Source of the DNA: Streptomyces sp. PKU-EA00015
Lineage (GTDB): Bacteria > Actinomycetota > Actinomycetes > Streptomycetales > Streptomycetaceae
Direction: 5' to 3'
Length of the DNA: 64,000 bases
NCBI RefSeq assembly: GCF_013387495.1
Contig: NZ_JABZEE010000008.1
Location: forward strand, 124,001-188,000
Shown: positions 15,638 to 25,078 of the stretch, piece by piece
Layout of the letters: every line of letters starts with the position of its first letter
How positions within the stretch are numbered: position 1 is the first letter of the stretch
Translations under genes and position numbers: made by a program
The notes under the pieces: generated by a model
Told to the model about the DNA's origin: nothing
Databases searched by the model: none
The model's input: only the letters and a program-made list of their open reading frames with translations

Positions 15638-16531
15638 TCAGCTCACCGCGTCCCGCACGACGTCCGGGTTGTTGGTGATGATCCCGTCCACACCGAAGGC
15701 GTCCACGCGCGCAGCGCCCGCCGCGTCGTTCACCGTCCAGGTGTTGACCCGCAGCGGCTTGCCGTGCGCGCCCTTGAGCGTGTGGACGGCTGCCACGTAC
15801 TCAGCGGTCAACGACGTGTGCGTGGGGTTGATCTGGTCGGTGAACGCCGCGTACGCCGGCAGGTCGGCGACCGCCGGCGTACCGAGGAAGCCGGTGGTGA
15901 GGTCCGGCCGCTGCTGGTGAACGGCCTTCACGCTGTCCGCGCCGAAGCTCTGGATGACGAGCCGGCCCGCCACGTGCCGGCGGTCCAGCCAGCCCTCCTC
16001 GCCGAGCACCCGGAGGGTGTCCTTCTCGATGCCCGGGTACAGCTCCGGCTTCTTGATCTCCAGAAGGAGCTTCTGGTTGTTCTCGTCGACGCGGTTCAGG
16101 TACTGCTTGAGCGTGGGTACGCGCGCGCCGGCCCACTCGGTGCCGCGCCAGCTGCCCGCGTCGAGGCGGGCGATCTCGGCGGCGGTGAAGTCCTTGACCT
16201 TCCAGGGCGCGCGGTCGGGGAAGACCTGCTCCACGTCGGTGGTCCGGGCGAGTGAGTCGTCGTGGACGACGACGAGCTCGCCGTCCTTGGTGCGCTGGAC
16301 GTCGTTCTCGACCCAGACGAAGCCCATCCGGTCCGCCAGGTCGACCGCCGCGAGCGTGTTCTCGGGCGCGTAGGCGGAGGCGCCCCGATGGGCGATCACG
16401 AGCGGTTCGTCCTGCTGCGCGGCGGCTTCCGGGGTGCCGGAGGCCGAGCCGGGCGCGAGGAACACGGTGATTCCGAGGGCGGTGGCGGCCAGGGCTGCGA
16501 CGGGGCGTGCGTGCACGGGGGACTTCCTCAC
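15638..16531 (-). CDS. Secreted glycerophosphodiester phosphodiesterase
   Basis: A 297-residue exported enzyme of the GDPD family. It hydrolyses deacylated phospholipids such as glycerophosphocholine to glycerol 3-phosphate and an alcohol. Residues 1 to about 32 form a signal peptide with a basic start and an AASALG-like hydrophobic core. The catalytic HRG is at 48-50 ([14 protein letters not shown]). The metal ligands are in [20 protein letters not shown], with LLEIKKPE and INPTHTSL further on. The domain ends in [10 protein letters not shown], the usual GDPD close. The start is GTG 16531. It probably works outside the cell in phosphate or glycerol scavenging. Confidence 0.92.
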   Translation of the reverse strand: MRKSPVHARPVAALAATALGITVFLAPGSASGTPEAAAQQDEPLVIAHRGASAYAPENTLAAVDLADRMGFVWVENDVQRTKDGELVVVHDDSLARTTDVEQVFPDRAPWKVKDFTAAEIARLDAGSWRGTEWAGARVPTLKQYLNRVDENNQKLLLEIKKPELYPGIEKDTLRVLGEEGWLDRRHVAGRLVIQSFGADSVKAVHQQRPDLTTGFLGTPAVADLPAYAAFTDQINPTHTSLTAEYVAAVHTLKGAHGKPLRVNTWTVNDAAGAARVDAFGVDGIITNNPDVVRDAVS

Positions 16532-16801
16532 GTCGTCGGATCACGGACGGGCCGAGAGTGACAGTTGTCGGCCAACGCGGGACAGGCGAAGTATGGCCGC
16601 GACGTGAACGGACGGCCCGCGGGGAGCCACCCGTGTCCCGCATGTCGACAAATCGCCGCCCCGGCGTTTGCATCCCGTTCCCCGGGCCGTACTCTCGCCA
16701 GCAACCGGACGTTCGCTCCCGGATGCGCGGGGGGCGCGGGGATCACGGAGCAGACGGGGGCACCGGGCACAGGGGATCACACGGGGCGAAGGGCACAGGG
16801 G

Positions 16802-17680
16802 ATGCAGGGCACGGTGGACGGTTTCGGCTACGGCCTCGTCACCCCGGTGGCGGCCTATCTCATGGCCTGCCTGGGCGGCGCCCTGGGCCTGCGCTGCACC
16901 ACGCGGTCCGTGCGCCACGGCCGCGGCTTCAAGGCGGCGTGGCTGGCGCTCGGCGCCACGGCCATCGGCTCGGGGATCTGGACGATGCACTTCATCGCAA
17001 TGATGGGGTTCACCGTCCGGGAGGCCCCCATCGGCTACGACAGGCCGACCACTTTCGCGAGCCTCGCCGTGGCCGTCGTCATGGTCGGCATCGGGATCTT
17101 CATCGTGGGCTACCGCGGCGCGACCGTGATGGCGCTGGTCACCGGCGGGACGCTCACCGGACTCGGCATCGCCTCCATGCACTACCTCGGCATGGCCGGA
17201 ATGCGGCTGCAGGCCGTCCTGGAGTACGACACCCTCACCGTCGCGCTCTCCGTGGTGATCGCCGTCGTCGCGGCGACCGCCGCGCTGTGGGCGGCGGTGT
17301 CCGTGCACGGCTTCCTGGCGAGTATCGGCGCCGCCCTCGTGATGGGCATCGCGGTGAGCGGGATGCACTACGTCGGGATGGCGGCGGTGAGCGTCCATCT
17401 GCACCCCACGATCGACCTGACCGCCGCCGGCGACTCCCCGGTCGGCGTGCTCGCACCCGTCCTCGTGGGACCCGCGGTCTTCCTGCTGCTCGCCGCCGTC
17501 GTGGTGATGTTCGACCCGCTCCTCGTGCTGGGCGAGCCGGACCACGGGTGGCACGCCCGCGACGAGGGCCGGCGCGCGGGAGTCCCGGCCCGGGCAGGGG
17601 CGCCGGAGGGGCGTCGCCCGGCCTCCTGGGCCGCCGACCGCGCCCGCCGCCGGCGCTTCGCGGACCACGACAGCCGTTGA
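16802..17680 (+). CDS. MHYT-domain integral membrane protein
   Basis: A 292-residue membrane protein with about seven transmembrane helices. It carries the three conserved MHYT copies at [20 protein letters not shown] and [10 protein letters not shown]. The histidine and methionine residues near the outer face are proposed in this family to bind copper and sense a diatomic gas or redox state. In other bacteria MHYT is fused to GGDEF or EAL domains; here it ends in a short, basic, cytoplasmic tail rich in Arg and Ala. It may therefore signal through a partner or act alone. ATG 16802 has only a weak GGGG upstream. Confidence 0.88.
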   Translation: MQGTVDGFGYGLVTPVAAYLMACLGGALGLRCTTRSVRHGRGFKAAWLALGATAIGSGIWTMHFIAMMGFTVREAPIGYDRPTTFASLAVAVVMVGIGIFIVGYRGATVMALVTGGTLTGLGIASMHYLGMAGMRLQAVLEYDTLTVALSVVIAVVAATAALWAAVSVHGFLASIGAALVMGIAVSGMHYVGMAAVSVHLHPTIDLTAAGDSPVGVLAPVLVGPAVFLLLAAVVVMFDPLLVLGEPDHGWHARDEGRRAGVPARAGAPEGRRPASWAADRARRRRFADHDSR

Positions 17681-17790
17681 GCGCGGTTCCGCAAGGCCAC
17701 CGGACCACGGGCAAAGCTGCTGGTCACAGTGGCTTCGGCCGGTGGCCGGGGCCCAGCGGGGACCCCGCGTCCGCAGCGGTGCACCCCCGG

Positions 17791-17813
17791 CTGTCAGTGG
17801 CGGGTCGTACGGT
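17791..17813 (+). promoter_or_regulatory. DNA-damage type promoter (RecA_NDp-like) of uvrB
   Basis: CTGTCAGTGGC, 6 nt (GGGTCG), TACGGT, then 7 nt to ATG 17821. The upstream element matches 10 of 11 positions of the actinobacterial RecA-independent DNA-damage promoter, and the spacing is exact. The start codon lies where transcription should begin, so uvrB is probably leaderless. Confidence 0.75.
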
Positions 17814-17820
17814 GGATTCC

Positions 17821-19941
17821 ATGCGGCCCGTTTCCAAGATCGAACGTACGGTGGCGCCTTTCGAGGTCGTCAGCCCCTACCAGCCCAGCGGCGACCAGCC
17901 GACGGCCATCGCCGACCTGGAGCGGCGTATCCGCGCGGGCGAGAAGGACGTCGTCCTGCTCGGCGCGACCGGCACCGGCAAGTCGGCGACCACCGCGTGG
18001 ATGATCGAGAGGCTTCAGCGCCCCACCCTGGTGATGGCGCCGAACAAGACCCTGGCCGCCCAGCTGGCGAACGAGTTCCGGGAGCTCCTCCCGAACAACG
18101 CGGTGGAGTACTTCGTCTCGTACTACGACTACTACCAGCCCGAGGCGTACGTCCCGCAGTCGGACACCTACATCGAGAAGGACTCCTCGATCAACGAGGA
18201 GGTCGAGCGCCTGCGCCACTCCGCGACGAACTCGCTGCTGACCCGCCGCGACGTCGTCGTGGTCGCCTCCGTCTCCTGCATCTACGGCCTCGGCACCCCG
18301 CAGGAGTACGTGGACCGCATGGTCCAGCTCAAGGTCGGCGACGAGATCGACCGCGACCAGCTGCTGCGCCGCTTCGTCGACATCCAGTACACGCGCAACG
18401 ACATGGCGTTCCAGCGCGGCACCTTCCGGGTCCGCGGCGACACCATCGAGATCTTCCCGGTCTACGAGGAGCTCGCCGTCCGCATCGAGATGTTCGGCGA
18501 CGAGATCGAGGCACTGTCCACCCTCCACCCGCTCACCGGCGAGATCCTCAGCGAGGACCAGTCGCTGTACGTCTTCCCCGCCAGTCACTACGTGGCCGGC
18601 CCCGAGCGCATGGAGAAGGCGGTCAACGGCATCGAGGCCGAGCTGGAGCAGCGCCTCGCGGAGCTCGACAAGCAGGGCAAGCTGCTGGAGTCCCAGCGGC
18701 TGCGCATGCGCACGACCTACGACATCGAGATGATGCGCCAGATCGGCTCGTGCTCGGGCATCGAGAACTACTCGATGCACTTCGACGACCGTGAGCCCGG
18801 CTCCCCGCCCAACACCCTCCTCGACTACTTCCCCGAGGACTTCCTGCTCGTGATCGACGAGTCCCATGTGACGGTCCCGCAGATCGGCGCGATGTACGAG
18901 GGCGACGCCTCCCGCAAGCGCACGCTCGTCGACCACGGCTTCCGGCTGCCGTCCGCACTCGACAACCGCCCCTTGAAGTGGGAGGAGTTCAAGGAGCGGA
19001 TCGGCCAGACCGTCTACCTGTCCGCCACTCCGGGCGCCTACGAGCTCTCGCGCGGCGACGGTTTCGTGGAGCAGATCATCCGGCCCACCGGTCTCGTCGA
19101 TCCGGAGGTCGTCGTCAAGCCCACCGAGGGCCAGATCGACGACCTGGTCCACGAGATCCGGCTGCGCACGGAGAAGGACGAGAGGGTCCTTGTCACCACC
19201 CTCACCAAGAAGATGGCCGAGGACCTCACCGACTACTTCCTCGAACTGGGCATCCAGGTCCGTTACCTCCACAGCGACGTCGACACCCTGCGCCGCGTCG
19301 AGCTGCTGCGTGAACTGCGCGCCGGCGAGTACGACGTCCTGGTCGGCATCAACCTCCTGCGCGAGGGCCTCGACCTCCCCGAGGTCTCGCTTGTGGCCAT
19401 CCTGGACGCGGACAAGGAGGGCTTCCTGCGCTCGGGCACCTCCCTGATCCAGACCATCGGCCGCGCGGCGCGCAACGTCTCCGGCCAGGTCCATATGTAC
19501 GCGGACAAGATCACGCCCGCGATGGAGAAGGCCATCGACGAGACCAACCGCCGCCGCGAGAAGCAGATCGCGTACAACACGGAGAACGGCATCGACCCGC
19601 AGCCGCTCCGCAAGAAGATCAACGACATCGTCGCGACCATCGCGCGCGAGGAGGTCGACACCGAGCAACTGCTCGGCACCGGCTACCGCCAGGCGAAGGC
19701 CGACAAGGCGGGCAAGGCCGTCAAGGCCCCGGTGCCCGCGCTCGGCACGCCGGGCGCCAGGAAGGGCGAGGTGGTCAGCGACCGTCCCGCGGCCGAACTG
19801 GCCGGAATCATCGAGGAGATGACCGAGCGGATGCGCGCGGCGGCGGCGGAGCTGCAGTTCGAGGTGGCCGCGCGACTGCGCGACGAGGTGAGCGAGTTGA
19901 AGAAGGAGCTCCGCCAGATGAAGGAGGCGGGCCTCGCCTGA
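17821..19941 (+). CDS. uvrB: UvrABC system protein B
   Basis: A 706-residue damage-recognition helicase of nucleotide excision repair. UvrA loads it on DNA, it opens the lesion site, and it hands the complex to UvrC. Walker A is [13 protein letters not shown] near residue 47. The beta-hairpin that locks damaged DNA starts near 100 ([20 protein letters not shown]). Further motifs are [19 protein letters not shown], and a C-terminal helicase lobe with [14 protein letters not shown] and QTIGRAARN. The UVR motif that contacts UvrC lies at about 658-697 ([18 protein letters not shown]). ATG 17821 begins the conserved [20 protein letters not shown] and is set by the promoter geometry. Confidence 0.98.
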   Translation: MRPVSKIERTVAPFEVVSPYQPSGDQPTAIADLERRIRAGEKDVVLLGATGTGKSATTAWMIERLQRPTLVMAPNKTLAAQLANEFRELLPNNAVEYFVSYYDYYQPEAYVPQSDTYIEKDSSINEEVERLRHSATNSLLTRRDVVVVASVSCIYGLGTPQEYVDRMVQLKVGDEIDRDQLLRRFVDIQYTRNDMAFQRGTFRVRGDTIEIFPVYEELAVRIEMFGDEIEALSTLHPLTGEILSEDQSLYVFPASHYVAGPERMEKAVNGIEAELEQRLAELDKQGKLLESQRLRMRTTYDIEMMRQIGSCSGIENYSMHFDDREPGSPPNTLLDYFPEDFLLVIDESHVTVPQIGAMYEGDASRKRTLVDHGFRLPSALDNRPLKWEEFKERIGQTVYLSATPGAYELSRGDGFVEQIIRPTGLVDPEVVVKPTEGQIDDLVHEIRLRTEKDERVLVTTLTKKMAEDLTDYFLELGIQVRYLHSDVDTLRRVELLRELRAGEYDVLVGINLLREGLDLPEVSLVAILDADKEGFLRSGTSLIQTIGRAARNVSGQVHMYADKITPAMEKAIDETNRRREKQIAYNTENGIDPQPLRKKINDIVATIAREEVDTEQLLGTGYRQAKADKAGKAVKAPVPALGTPGARKGEVVSDRPAAELAGIIEEMTERMRAAAAELQFEVAARLRDEVSELKKELRQMKEAGLA

Positions 19942-20015
19942 GCCGGCGGCGGACGCTGTGTTGCAAGACCGACACAAAAACGGGCGGACGGTCCTGCTCC
20001 GCCGTCCCGACTGCG

Positions 20016-20021
20016 TAGGGT
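20016..20021 (+). promoter_or_regulatory. Possible -10 box of the terD gene
   Basis: TAGGGT lies about 50 nt before the GTG of the TerD gene, in the 132-nt gap after uvrB. No convincing -35 hexamer is present at 17 nt, and the TGTCA element of the repair promoters is absent. Weak candidate only. Confidence 0.25.
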
Positions 20022-20073
20022 GCAGGTCAACCGCACATTTGGGCGGTGGCAATTCTCAAGAAGGGGACAGCGC

Positions 20074-20652
20074 GTGACGGTCAACATGACCAAGGGTCAG
20101 GCCATCAGCCTGCAGAAGAGCGACGGGGGCACCCTCACGGCTGTGCGGATGGGGCTCGGCTGGCAGGCGGCCCCGCGCCGTGGTCTGTTCGGCTCGCGCA
20201 CCCGCGAGATCGACCTCGACGCGTCGGCCGTGCTGTTCGCCGACAAGCAGCCGGTGGACGTGGTCTTCTTCCGCCACCTCGTCAGCGACGACGGCTCGGT
20301 CAAGCACACCGGTGACAACCTGGTGGGCGGCGCCGGTTCCGGCGGCGACGACGAGGCGATCCTCGTCGACCTGCAGCGGGTGCCGGTCCACATCGACCAG
20401 ATCGTCTTCACGGTGAACTCCTTCACCGGCCAGACGTTCCAGGAGGTGCAGAACGCCTTCTGCCGCATCGTCGACGAGACCAACGGTCAGGAGCTCGCCC
20501 GCTACACGCTCGACGGCGGCGGCCAGTACACGGCGCAGATCATGGCCAAGGTGCACCGCGCGGGCGGCGGCTGGCAGATGACCGCCCTGGGCAACCCGGC
20601 CAACGGCCGTACGTTCCAGGACCTGATGCCGGCGATCCTGCCGCACCTGTAG
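20074..20652 (+). CDS. TerD-family stress protein
   Basis: A 192-residue calcium-binding TerD-domain protein of the tellurium-resistance (Ter) stress system. It opens with MTKGQAISLQKSDGG after a VTVN leader. The acidic repeat regions typical of TerD are present: FFRHLVSDDGSVKHTGDN, GGDDEAILVDLQRVP and DETNGQELARYTLD. GTG 20074 is chosen because AAGGGGAC precedes it by 6 nt; an upstream in-frame ATG at 20020 lacks a ribosome site. It is followed by a TerD fusion gene and, after that, terC. Ter proteins are linked to the membrane response to metals, oxidants and phage, but the molecular action here is unknown. Confidence 0.92.
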   Translation: MTVNMTKGQAISLQKSDGGTLTAVRMGLGWQAAPRRGLFGSRTREIDLDASAVLFADKQPVDVVFFRHLVSDDGSVKHTGDNLVGGAGSGGDDEAILVDLQRVPVHIDQIVFTVNSFTGQTFQEVQNAFCRIVDETNGQELARYTLDGGGQYTAQIMAKVHRAGGGWQMTALGNPANGRTFQDLMPAILPHL

Positions 20653-20830
20653 GCGTTCACCGCAGGCCCGGACCGTATCGACGGACCCGCAGCTCCCGGA
20701 GGCATCGCCGCCGGGAGCTGCACCGCTTGCACCGCACGACGCGAACCGCCGGCCGCCCGCGCACCGGCGACGCCGCACGACATCCGACGCACACACCACG
20801 CGTACCGCAGAACACCGAGGGGACAGAGCG

Positions 20831-22804
20831 ATGACGGCCGAGCTGGTCCGGGGGCAGAACCACCCCCTGCCGCACACCCGGCTGGAGGTACGGGTGTCGG
20901 CCGGTCATCCGGTCGTGGCCTGCGCCAGCTACGTCGACGACCGCGGCACAGGGCGCGAGGAGTGGGTCGCCCATCCCGGCGCCCGCGCGCTGCCCGGCGT
21001 CGAGGTGCCGGGACAGGCCGACCGGACGCCCCGGTTCGTGCTCCAGCTGGACGCCGTGCCCGAGGCGGTGCAGCAGATCAACGTGCTCCTCGCGCTCGCG
21101 GGCGGGGGCGGTCCCGACCGATTCGGCGCCACCGCCGCGCCCTTCGTCGCCGTCGTCGGCGACGACGGCGACGAGATCGCCAGTTTCACCATCACCGGCC
21201 TCGACACCGAGACCGCGCTCGTCGCCGTCGAGGTCTACCGGCGCCAGGGCGCCTGGAAGATCCGGGCGGTGGGCCAGGGCTACGAGGGCGGCCTCGCGGA
21301 CCTCCTCGCCGACCAGGGCCTCGCCCGCGCCCGGGAGGTCGCCGCCGGCATCCAGGCGACCGTGGCCCTCCCGGCCCCCCGCACCGAACCGGCGCGGCTG
21401 GCCACGAGCGCCGACGCGGGTCCGGCCGCCCCCGCCGCCCCCGACCAGTCCTCGGCCCCCGAGGCGACGCCGTCCGGCGGCCGTTCGCTCTCCGACGGGC
21501 TGTCCGTGCCCGCGGCCCAGGCCGCGGCGGCCTCCGCGGGCCCGCAGCACACCCCGGGGCCGGACGCGCCGCAGGTCCCGAGCGGCCCCGTCGACTACAC
21601 GCACCCCCGGCGTCAGTCGGCGGCCCCGCCGCCGCCCCCGGCCGCACCGCCGGCGGAGCCCGGCCGCCCCTCCGCGCCCGTCGCGGGCGACGCCACCGGC
21701 TGGTCGATGGAGGAGCGCCTCTACAACCAGATCTGGGGCATGTTCGAGGACCTGGCCCGGACCGTCGCCGCGTACCGCAGTGCGGTCGAGTTCGCCGAGA
21801 ACCGCATGGACAAGGAGCTCGACCAGGTCCTGTCCGACCCGCGCAGCCGCATCGGCAGCGGCGGGGACGCGGCGCGGGCCGCGGCCCGCGCCAAGTACGA
21901 GCAGCTGACCGATCAGGCCCGGCAGGTCCTCGACCGCGATCTGGCCCAGCTCACCGCCGAGGCGGAGGTCGTCGAGCCCGCGCTGCCACCGGCCTTCGCG
22001 CGCTGGGACAACCCGGTCTGGCACGCCTACCGCGTCCCGATGGAGATCCCCATGGCGCTGCGTATCGGGGACATCCACCTGCCCGAGAGCCCAGAACTGC
22101 GCCTCCCGCTGCTCGTACGGCTGCCGCTGGAGCGCGGGTTGTGGGTGGACAGCGGACGGTCGAGCTCGGACGCGGCCATGGCGCTGGACGAGGGAGTGCT
22201 GCGCCGGCAGGCCGCCGACACGGCGGTCGCGCTCGCGGCCCGGCTCGTCGCGGTGTACCCGCCCGGCGAGTTCTCGGTGCATGTGATCGACCCCGCGGGG
22301 TCGGCGGCCGGGTCCCTGGCCCCGCTGGTGGGCTCGGGCGTGCTCGCCGGGCCGCCGGCGGCGGGAGCCCAGGGTGTGAGTTCCGTCCTCGCCCGGCTGA
22401 CGCAGCGGGTCGACCTCGTGACGATGGCGCTGCGCGGTGACGCGGCCGACTCCCTGCCGCCGGATCTCGACCGGGCCGAGCAGCTCCTGATCGTCAACGA
22501 CTTCCCGCACGGCTTCGACGACCGGGCGGTCACCCAGTTGCGGTACCTCGCCGACGAGGGACCGGCCGTCGGAGTCCATCTGCTGATGGTCGCCGATCGC
22601 GAGGACGCCTCCGCCTACGGCCCGGTGCTGGATCCGCTGTGGCGCTCGCTCCTTCGGATCACGCCCGTGCCCGACGACCACCTCGCCGACCCCTGGGTGC
22701 GGCACGCGTGGACGTACGAGCCGCTGCCCGTGCCGCCGGGCAGTGCCGTGCTGCGTCAGGTGCTGGACCAGGTGGCCGACGCCCGCCGCTCGTGGGGCCG
22801 CTGA
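20831..22804 (+). CDS. TerD domain fused to a degenerate FtsK/HerA-like ATPase module
   Basis: A 657-residue protein. Residues 1 to about 185 form a TerD domain (LVRGQNHPLP, VVGDDGDEIASFTITGLDTE, VEVYRRQGAWKIRAVGQGY). A Pro/Ala-rich linker follows to about 290. Next is a helical segment starting at SMEERLYNQIWGMFEDLART, and then a module resembling the FtsK/SpoIIIE-like ATPases (PLLVRLPLERGLWVDSG, FSVHVIDPAG, LLIVNDFPHGFDDRAV, GPAVGVHLLMVADRED). The place of the Walker A loop reads VDSGRSSSDAA, without GKS/T, so ATP hydrolysis is doubtful. CGAGGGGACAGAGCG precedes the ATG. The context with TerD and TerC points to a Ter stress complex; the role is inferred. Confidence 0.8.
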   Translation: MTAELVRGQNHPLPHTRLEVRVSAGHPVVACASYVDDRGTGREEWVAHPGARALPGVEVPGQADRTPRFVLQLDAVPEAVQQINVLLALAGGGGPDRFGATAAPFVAVVGDDGDEIASFTITGLDTETALVAVEVYRRQGAWKIRAVGQGYEGGLADLLADQGLARAREVAAGIQATVALPAPRTEPARLATSADAGPAAPAAPDQSSAPEATPSGGRSLSDGLSVPAAQAAAASAGPQHTPGPDAPQVPSGPVDYTHPRRQSAAPPPPPAAPPAEPGRPSAPVAGDATGWSMEERLYNQIWGMFEDLARTVAAYRSAVEFAENRMDKELDQVLSDPRSRIGSGGDAARAAARAKYEQLTDQARQVLDRDLAQLTAEAEVVEPALPPAFARWDNPVWHAYRVPMEIPMALRIGDIHLPESPELRLPLLVRLPLERGLWVDSGRSSSDAAMALDEGVLRRQAADTAVALAARLVAVYPPGEFSVHVIDPAGSAAGSLAPLVGSGVLAGPPAAGAQGVSSVLARLTQRVDLVTMALRGDAADSLPPDLDRAEQLLIVNDFPHGFDDRAVTQLRYLADEGPAVGVHLLMVADREDASAYGPVLDPLWRSLLRITPVPDDHLADPWVRHAWTYEPLPVPPGSAVLRQVLDQVADARRSWGR

Positions 22805-22869
22805 CCTGGGCACTTGGTAGCCGCTTTACCCTTCGCTTTACCTTTCCTTGGTCTTTCCTGTACTGTTCC

Positions 22870-22992
22870 TTGGGCGGAGGGGAGTACTCCCGACTCGCGG
22901 CGTGCCCGTCAGTACGGACCGACAGAGAAGGTCCCGGGGCGCCGGCCCGTGGTGCGGCACGACACCGCACGGGGTGGAGGAGACCTCCGGCA
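22870..22992 (+). ncRNA. yybP-ykoY (manganese) riboswitch upstream of terC
   Basis: The 5' element GGGGAGTA (22879-22886) and the 3' element GGAGACCTCC (22979-22988) are the two conserved loops of the Mn2+-sensing yybP-ykoY class. They are brought together by a perfect P1 helix, CGGAGG (22875-22880) with CCTCCG (22984-22989). Between them lie several GC-rich arms. The aptamer ends about 40 nt before the terC GTG, so control could act on translation or on termination. A possible promoter is TTTACC (22837-22842), 18 nt, TACTGT (22861-22866). TerC/Alx proteins are known targets of this riboswitch. Confidence 0.85.
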
Positions 22993-23033
22993 GCGACGAC
23001 GCTGATCAGTAGCCGTACGAAGCCGGAGGCACA

Positions 23034-24047
23034 GTGGACGTTTCCATGACCCTTTGGGCGCTGACCATTCTCGGTCTCAGCGCCCTGATCGCGGTCGACT
23101 TCTTCATCGGGCGGAAGCCCCATGACGTATCGATCAAGGAAGCCGGTATCTGGACGGTCGTCTGGATCGTGCTGGCCGCGCTCTTCGGCGTGGGCCTGCT
23201 CGTGTTCGGCGAGAGCCAGGCGTCCGGCGAGTTCTTCGCGGGCTTCATCACCGAGAAGTCGCTGAGCGTCGACAACCTCTTCGTCTTCGTCCTGATCATG
23301 GCGAAGTTCTCGGTGCCCTCCCACCTCCAGCAGCGGGTGCTGCTGATCGGTGTACTGATAGCCCTCGTGCTGCGGGCGATCTTCATCGCCGCCGGCGCCG
23401 CCATCATCGCCAGCTTCTCGTGGGTGTTCTACCTCTTCGGCGCCTTCCTCATCTACACCGCCTGGAAGCTCATCCAGGAGGCGCGCTCGGACGAGGAAGA
23501 GGAGGAGTTCGAGGAGAACAGGCTCCTCAAGTCCATCGAGAAGAAGTTCGGCGTCGCCGACAAGTACCACGGCACGAAGCTGTTCATCCGGAACAACGGC
23601 AAGCGCGTCCTGACTCCGCTGATGGTGGTCATGCTCGCCATCGGCACCACCGACGTGCTCTTCGCGCTGGACTCCATCCCCGCGATCTTCGGTCTGACCC
23701 AGGACCCGTACATCGTGTTCACGGCCAACGCGTTCGCGCTGATGGGTCTGCGCCAGCTGTACTTCCTCATAGGCGGACTGCTGAGGAAGCTGGTCCACCT
23801 CAGCTACGGCCTGTCGGTGATCCTCGGCTTCATCGGCGTCAAGCTGGTGCTGCACGCGATGCACGAGAGCGGGGTGCACGTGCCCGAGATCTCGATCCCG
23901 TTCTCGCTGGCCGTCATCTGCGGCGTGCTGGTCGTCACCACGATCACCAGCCTGATCGCCTCCAGGAAGCAGGCCGAGCGAGAAGCGGCCGAGGCCGGGC
24001 AGGCCGCCGGCGACGACCGTGCCGAGAAGGACAGCATCGACGCCTGA
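23034..24047 (+). CDS. TerC-family membrane protein (probable Mn2+ exporter)
   Basis: A 337-residue integral membrane protein of the TerC/Alx family with about eight or nine helices. Acidic residues in the membrane are conserved (LIAVDFFIGRKPHDVS, EKSLSVDNLFVFVLIMAKF, GTTDVLFALDSIPAIFGLT), as expected for divalent-cation transport. An acidic cytoplasmic loop near residues 150-165 (RSDEEEEEFEEN) and a charged C-terminal tail are visible. The start is GTG 23034 after GCCGGAGGC. The Mn2+ riboswitch upstream supports a role in manganese homeostasis, possibly metalating exported proteins. A strong terminator follows at 24079. Confidence 0.93.
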   Translation: MDVSMTLWALTILGLSALIAVDFFIGRKPHDVSIKEAGIWTVVWIVLAALFGVGLLVFGESQASGEFFAGFITEKSLSVDNLFVFVLIMAKFSVPSHLQQRVLLIGVLIALVLRAIFIAAGAAIIASFSWVFYLFGAFLIYTAWKLIQEARSDEEEEEFEENRLLKSIEKKFGVADKYHGTKLFIRNNGKRVLTPLMVVMLAIGTTDVLFALDSIPAIFGLTQDPYIVFTANAFALMGLRQLYFLIGGLLRKLVHLSYGLSVILGFIGVKLVLHAMHESGVHVPEISIPFSLAVICGVLVVTTITSLIASRKQAEREAAEAGQAAGDDRAEKDSIDA

Positions 24048-24078
24048 GCCACCAGGCCCGGTCATCCGCGGTGACAGC

Positions 24079-24116
24079 CCGGCCGGGGCGAGGACGAAAG
24101 CCCTCGCCCCGGCCGG
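24079..24116 (+). terminator. Terminator of terC
   Basis: A perfect 15-bp stem, CCGGCCGGGGCGAGG (24079-24093) with CCTCGCCCCGGCCGG (24102-24116), around an 8-nt loop, 32 nt after the terC stop. There is no T-run, as is usual in Streptomyces. Confidence 0.75.
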
Positions 24117-24270
24117 CTGCGTATCCCGCCTCCGGACCGGTTCTTTTCCGCGGACTCCGGGGCTGGTGAGTCCGCCGGATGCCCGGGGATTTCCGCAGGG
24201 CCGGTGCCGCCTCCACGGCTCCCACCGGCTCGGCATACCGTGGCGTGCGACAGCCCCGAGCGCCGAGGAC

Positions 24271-25062
24271 GTGAGAGCCATAGCCGTACGCCGAGACCAG
24301 ACCGCGTCCTCCGCCCTGGTGCCGCTGCGCGCCCTCGAAGCGCCCCGGGGTGCCGTCCTGCTGTTGCACGGCGGCCGGGCCGACGCCCTGGAGCCGCCGC
24401 CGGTCGTCAATCTGCCAGCGGTCCGGATGCGTCCCTTCGCCAGGTCCGTCGCACGAGCCACCGCCGGCCACGCCATCGCCCTCGGCCGGGTGCGCTACGT
24501 CCACCGCGGCTGGAACGGGGAGCGCGCCGACGCGGCGCGGGACGCGACGCGAGCCCTGGAGGAGCTGTCCCGGGTGACCGGTCACGTACCCGTCGTCCTG
24601 GTCGGCCATTCGATGGGGGGCCGGGCCGCCCTGCGCGTCGCCGGGCACCCCCTGGTGTCCGCCGTGGTCGGGCTCGCGCCCTGGTGCCCCGCGGACGAAC
24701 CGGTCGGTCACCTGGCAGGCCGGCGTGTCGTCCTGCTGCACGGCGACCGGGACCGGGTGACCGACCCGGCCGACACCTGGGCCCTCGCCGCCCGTGCCCG
24801 GACCGCGGGTTCGGAGGTCTGCACCCTGCCCGTGTCCGGCGGTGACCACGCCATGCTGCGCGGTGCCGCCACCTGGCACGCCCTGACCACCGCGGCGGTC
24901 ACCGGCCTGCTGGGCCTGGGGCCGCTGCCGACGCGCGTCGCAGAGGGCTTCGCCGCCCACGCGGCCGCCCCGCACGTGCCCGTTCCGACGCCGGAGCCGT
25001 CCGGAACCGCACCCGCTCAGGCGCCGGAGCCGCCAGGAACCGCACCCGAGCCGGCGGCCTGA
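24271..25062 (+). CDS. Alpha/beta hydrolase
   Basis: A 263-residue serine hydrolase-like protein. The oxyanion region is AVLLLHGGRAD and the nucleophile elbow is GHSMGG with S114. The acid is in HGDRDRVTDP and the histidine in SGGDHAMLRG, so the catalytic triad looks complete. The C-terminal about 30 residues are a Pro/Thr/Ala-rich tail (repeats of PEPSGTAP and PEPPGTAP). GTG 24271 follows CCGAGGAC; a longer in-frame extension to 24019 runs back into the terC terminator. The substrate is unknown. It converges on the metallo-hydrolase gene with a 16-nt gap. Confidence 0.82.
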   Translation: MRAIAVRRDQTASSALVPLRALEAPRGAVLLLHGGRADALEPPPVVNLPAVRMRPFARSVARATAGHAIALGRVRYVHRGWNGERADAARDATRALEELSRVTGHVPVVLVGHSMGGRAALRVAGHPLVSAVVGLAPWCPADEPVGHLAGRRVVLLHGDRDRVTDPADTWALAARARTAGSEVCTLPVSGGDHAMLRGAATWHALTTAAVTGLLGLGPLPTRVAEGFAAHAAAPHVPVPTPEPSGTAPAQAPEPPGTAPEPAA

Positions 25063-25078
25063 GCGGGAACGGCGGGGA

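Noticed and set aside
17794..20052. 752-codon minus-strand frame opposite uvrB
   Set aside because: Mirror frame of uvrB; Leu/Val/Asp/Gly repeats reflect the codon bias of the sense strand.
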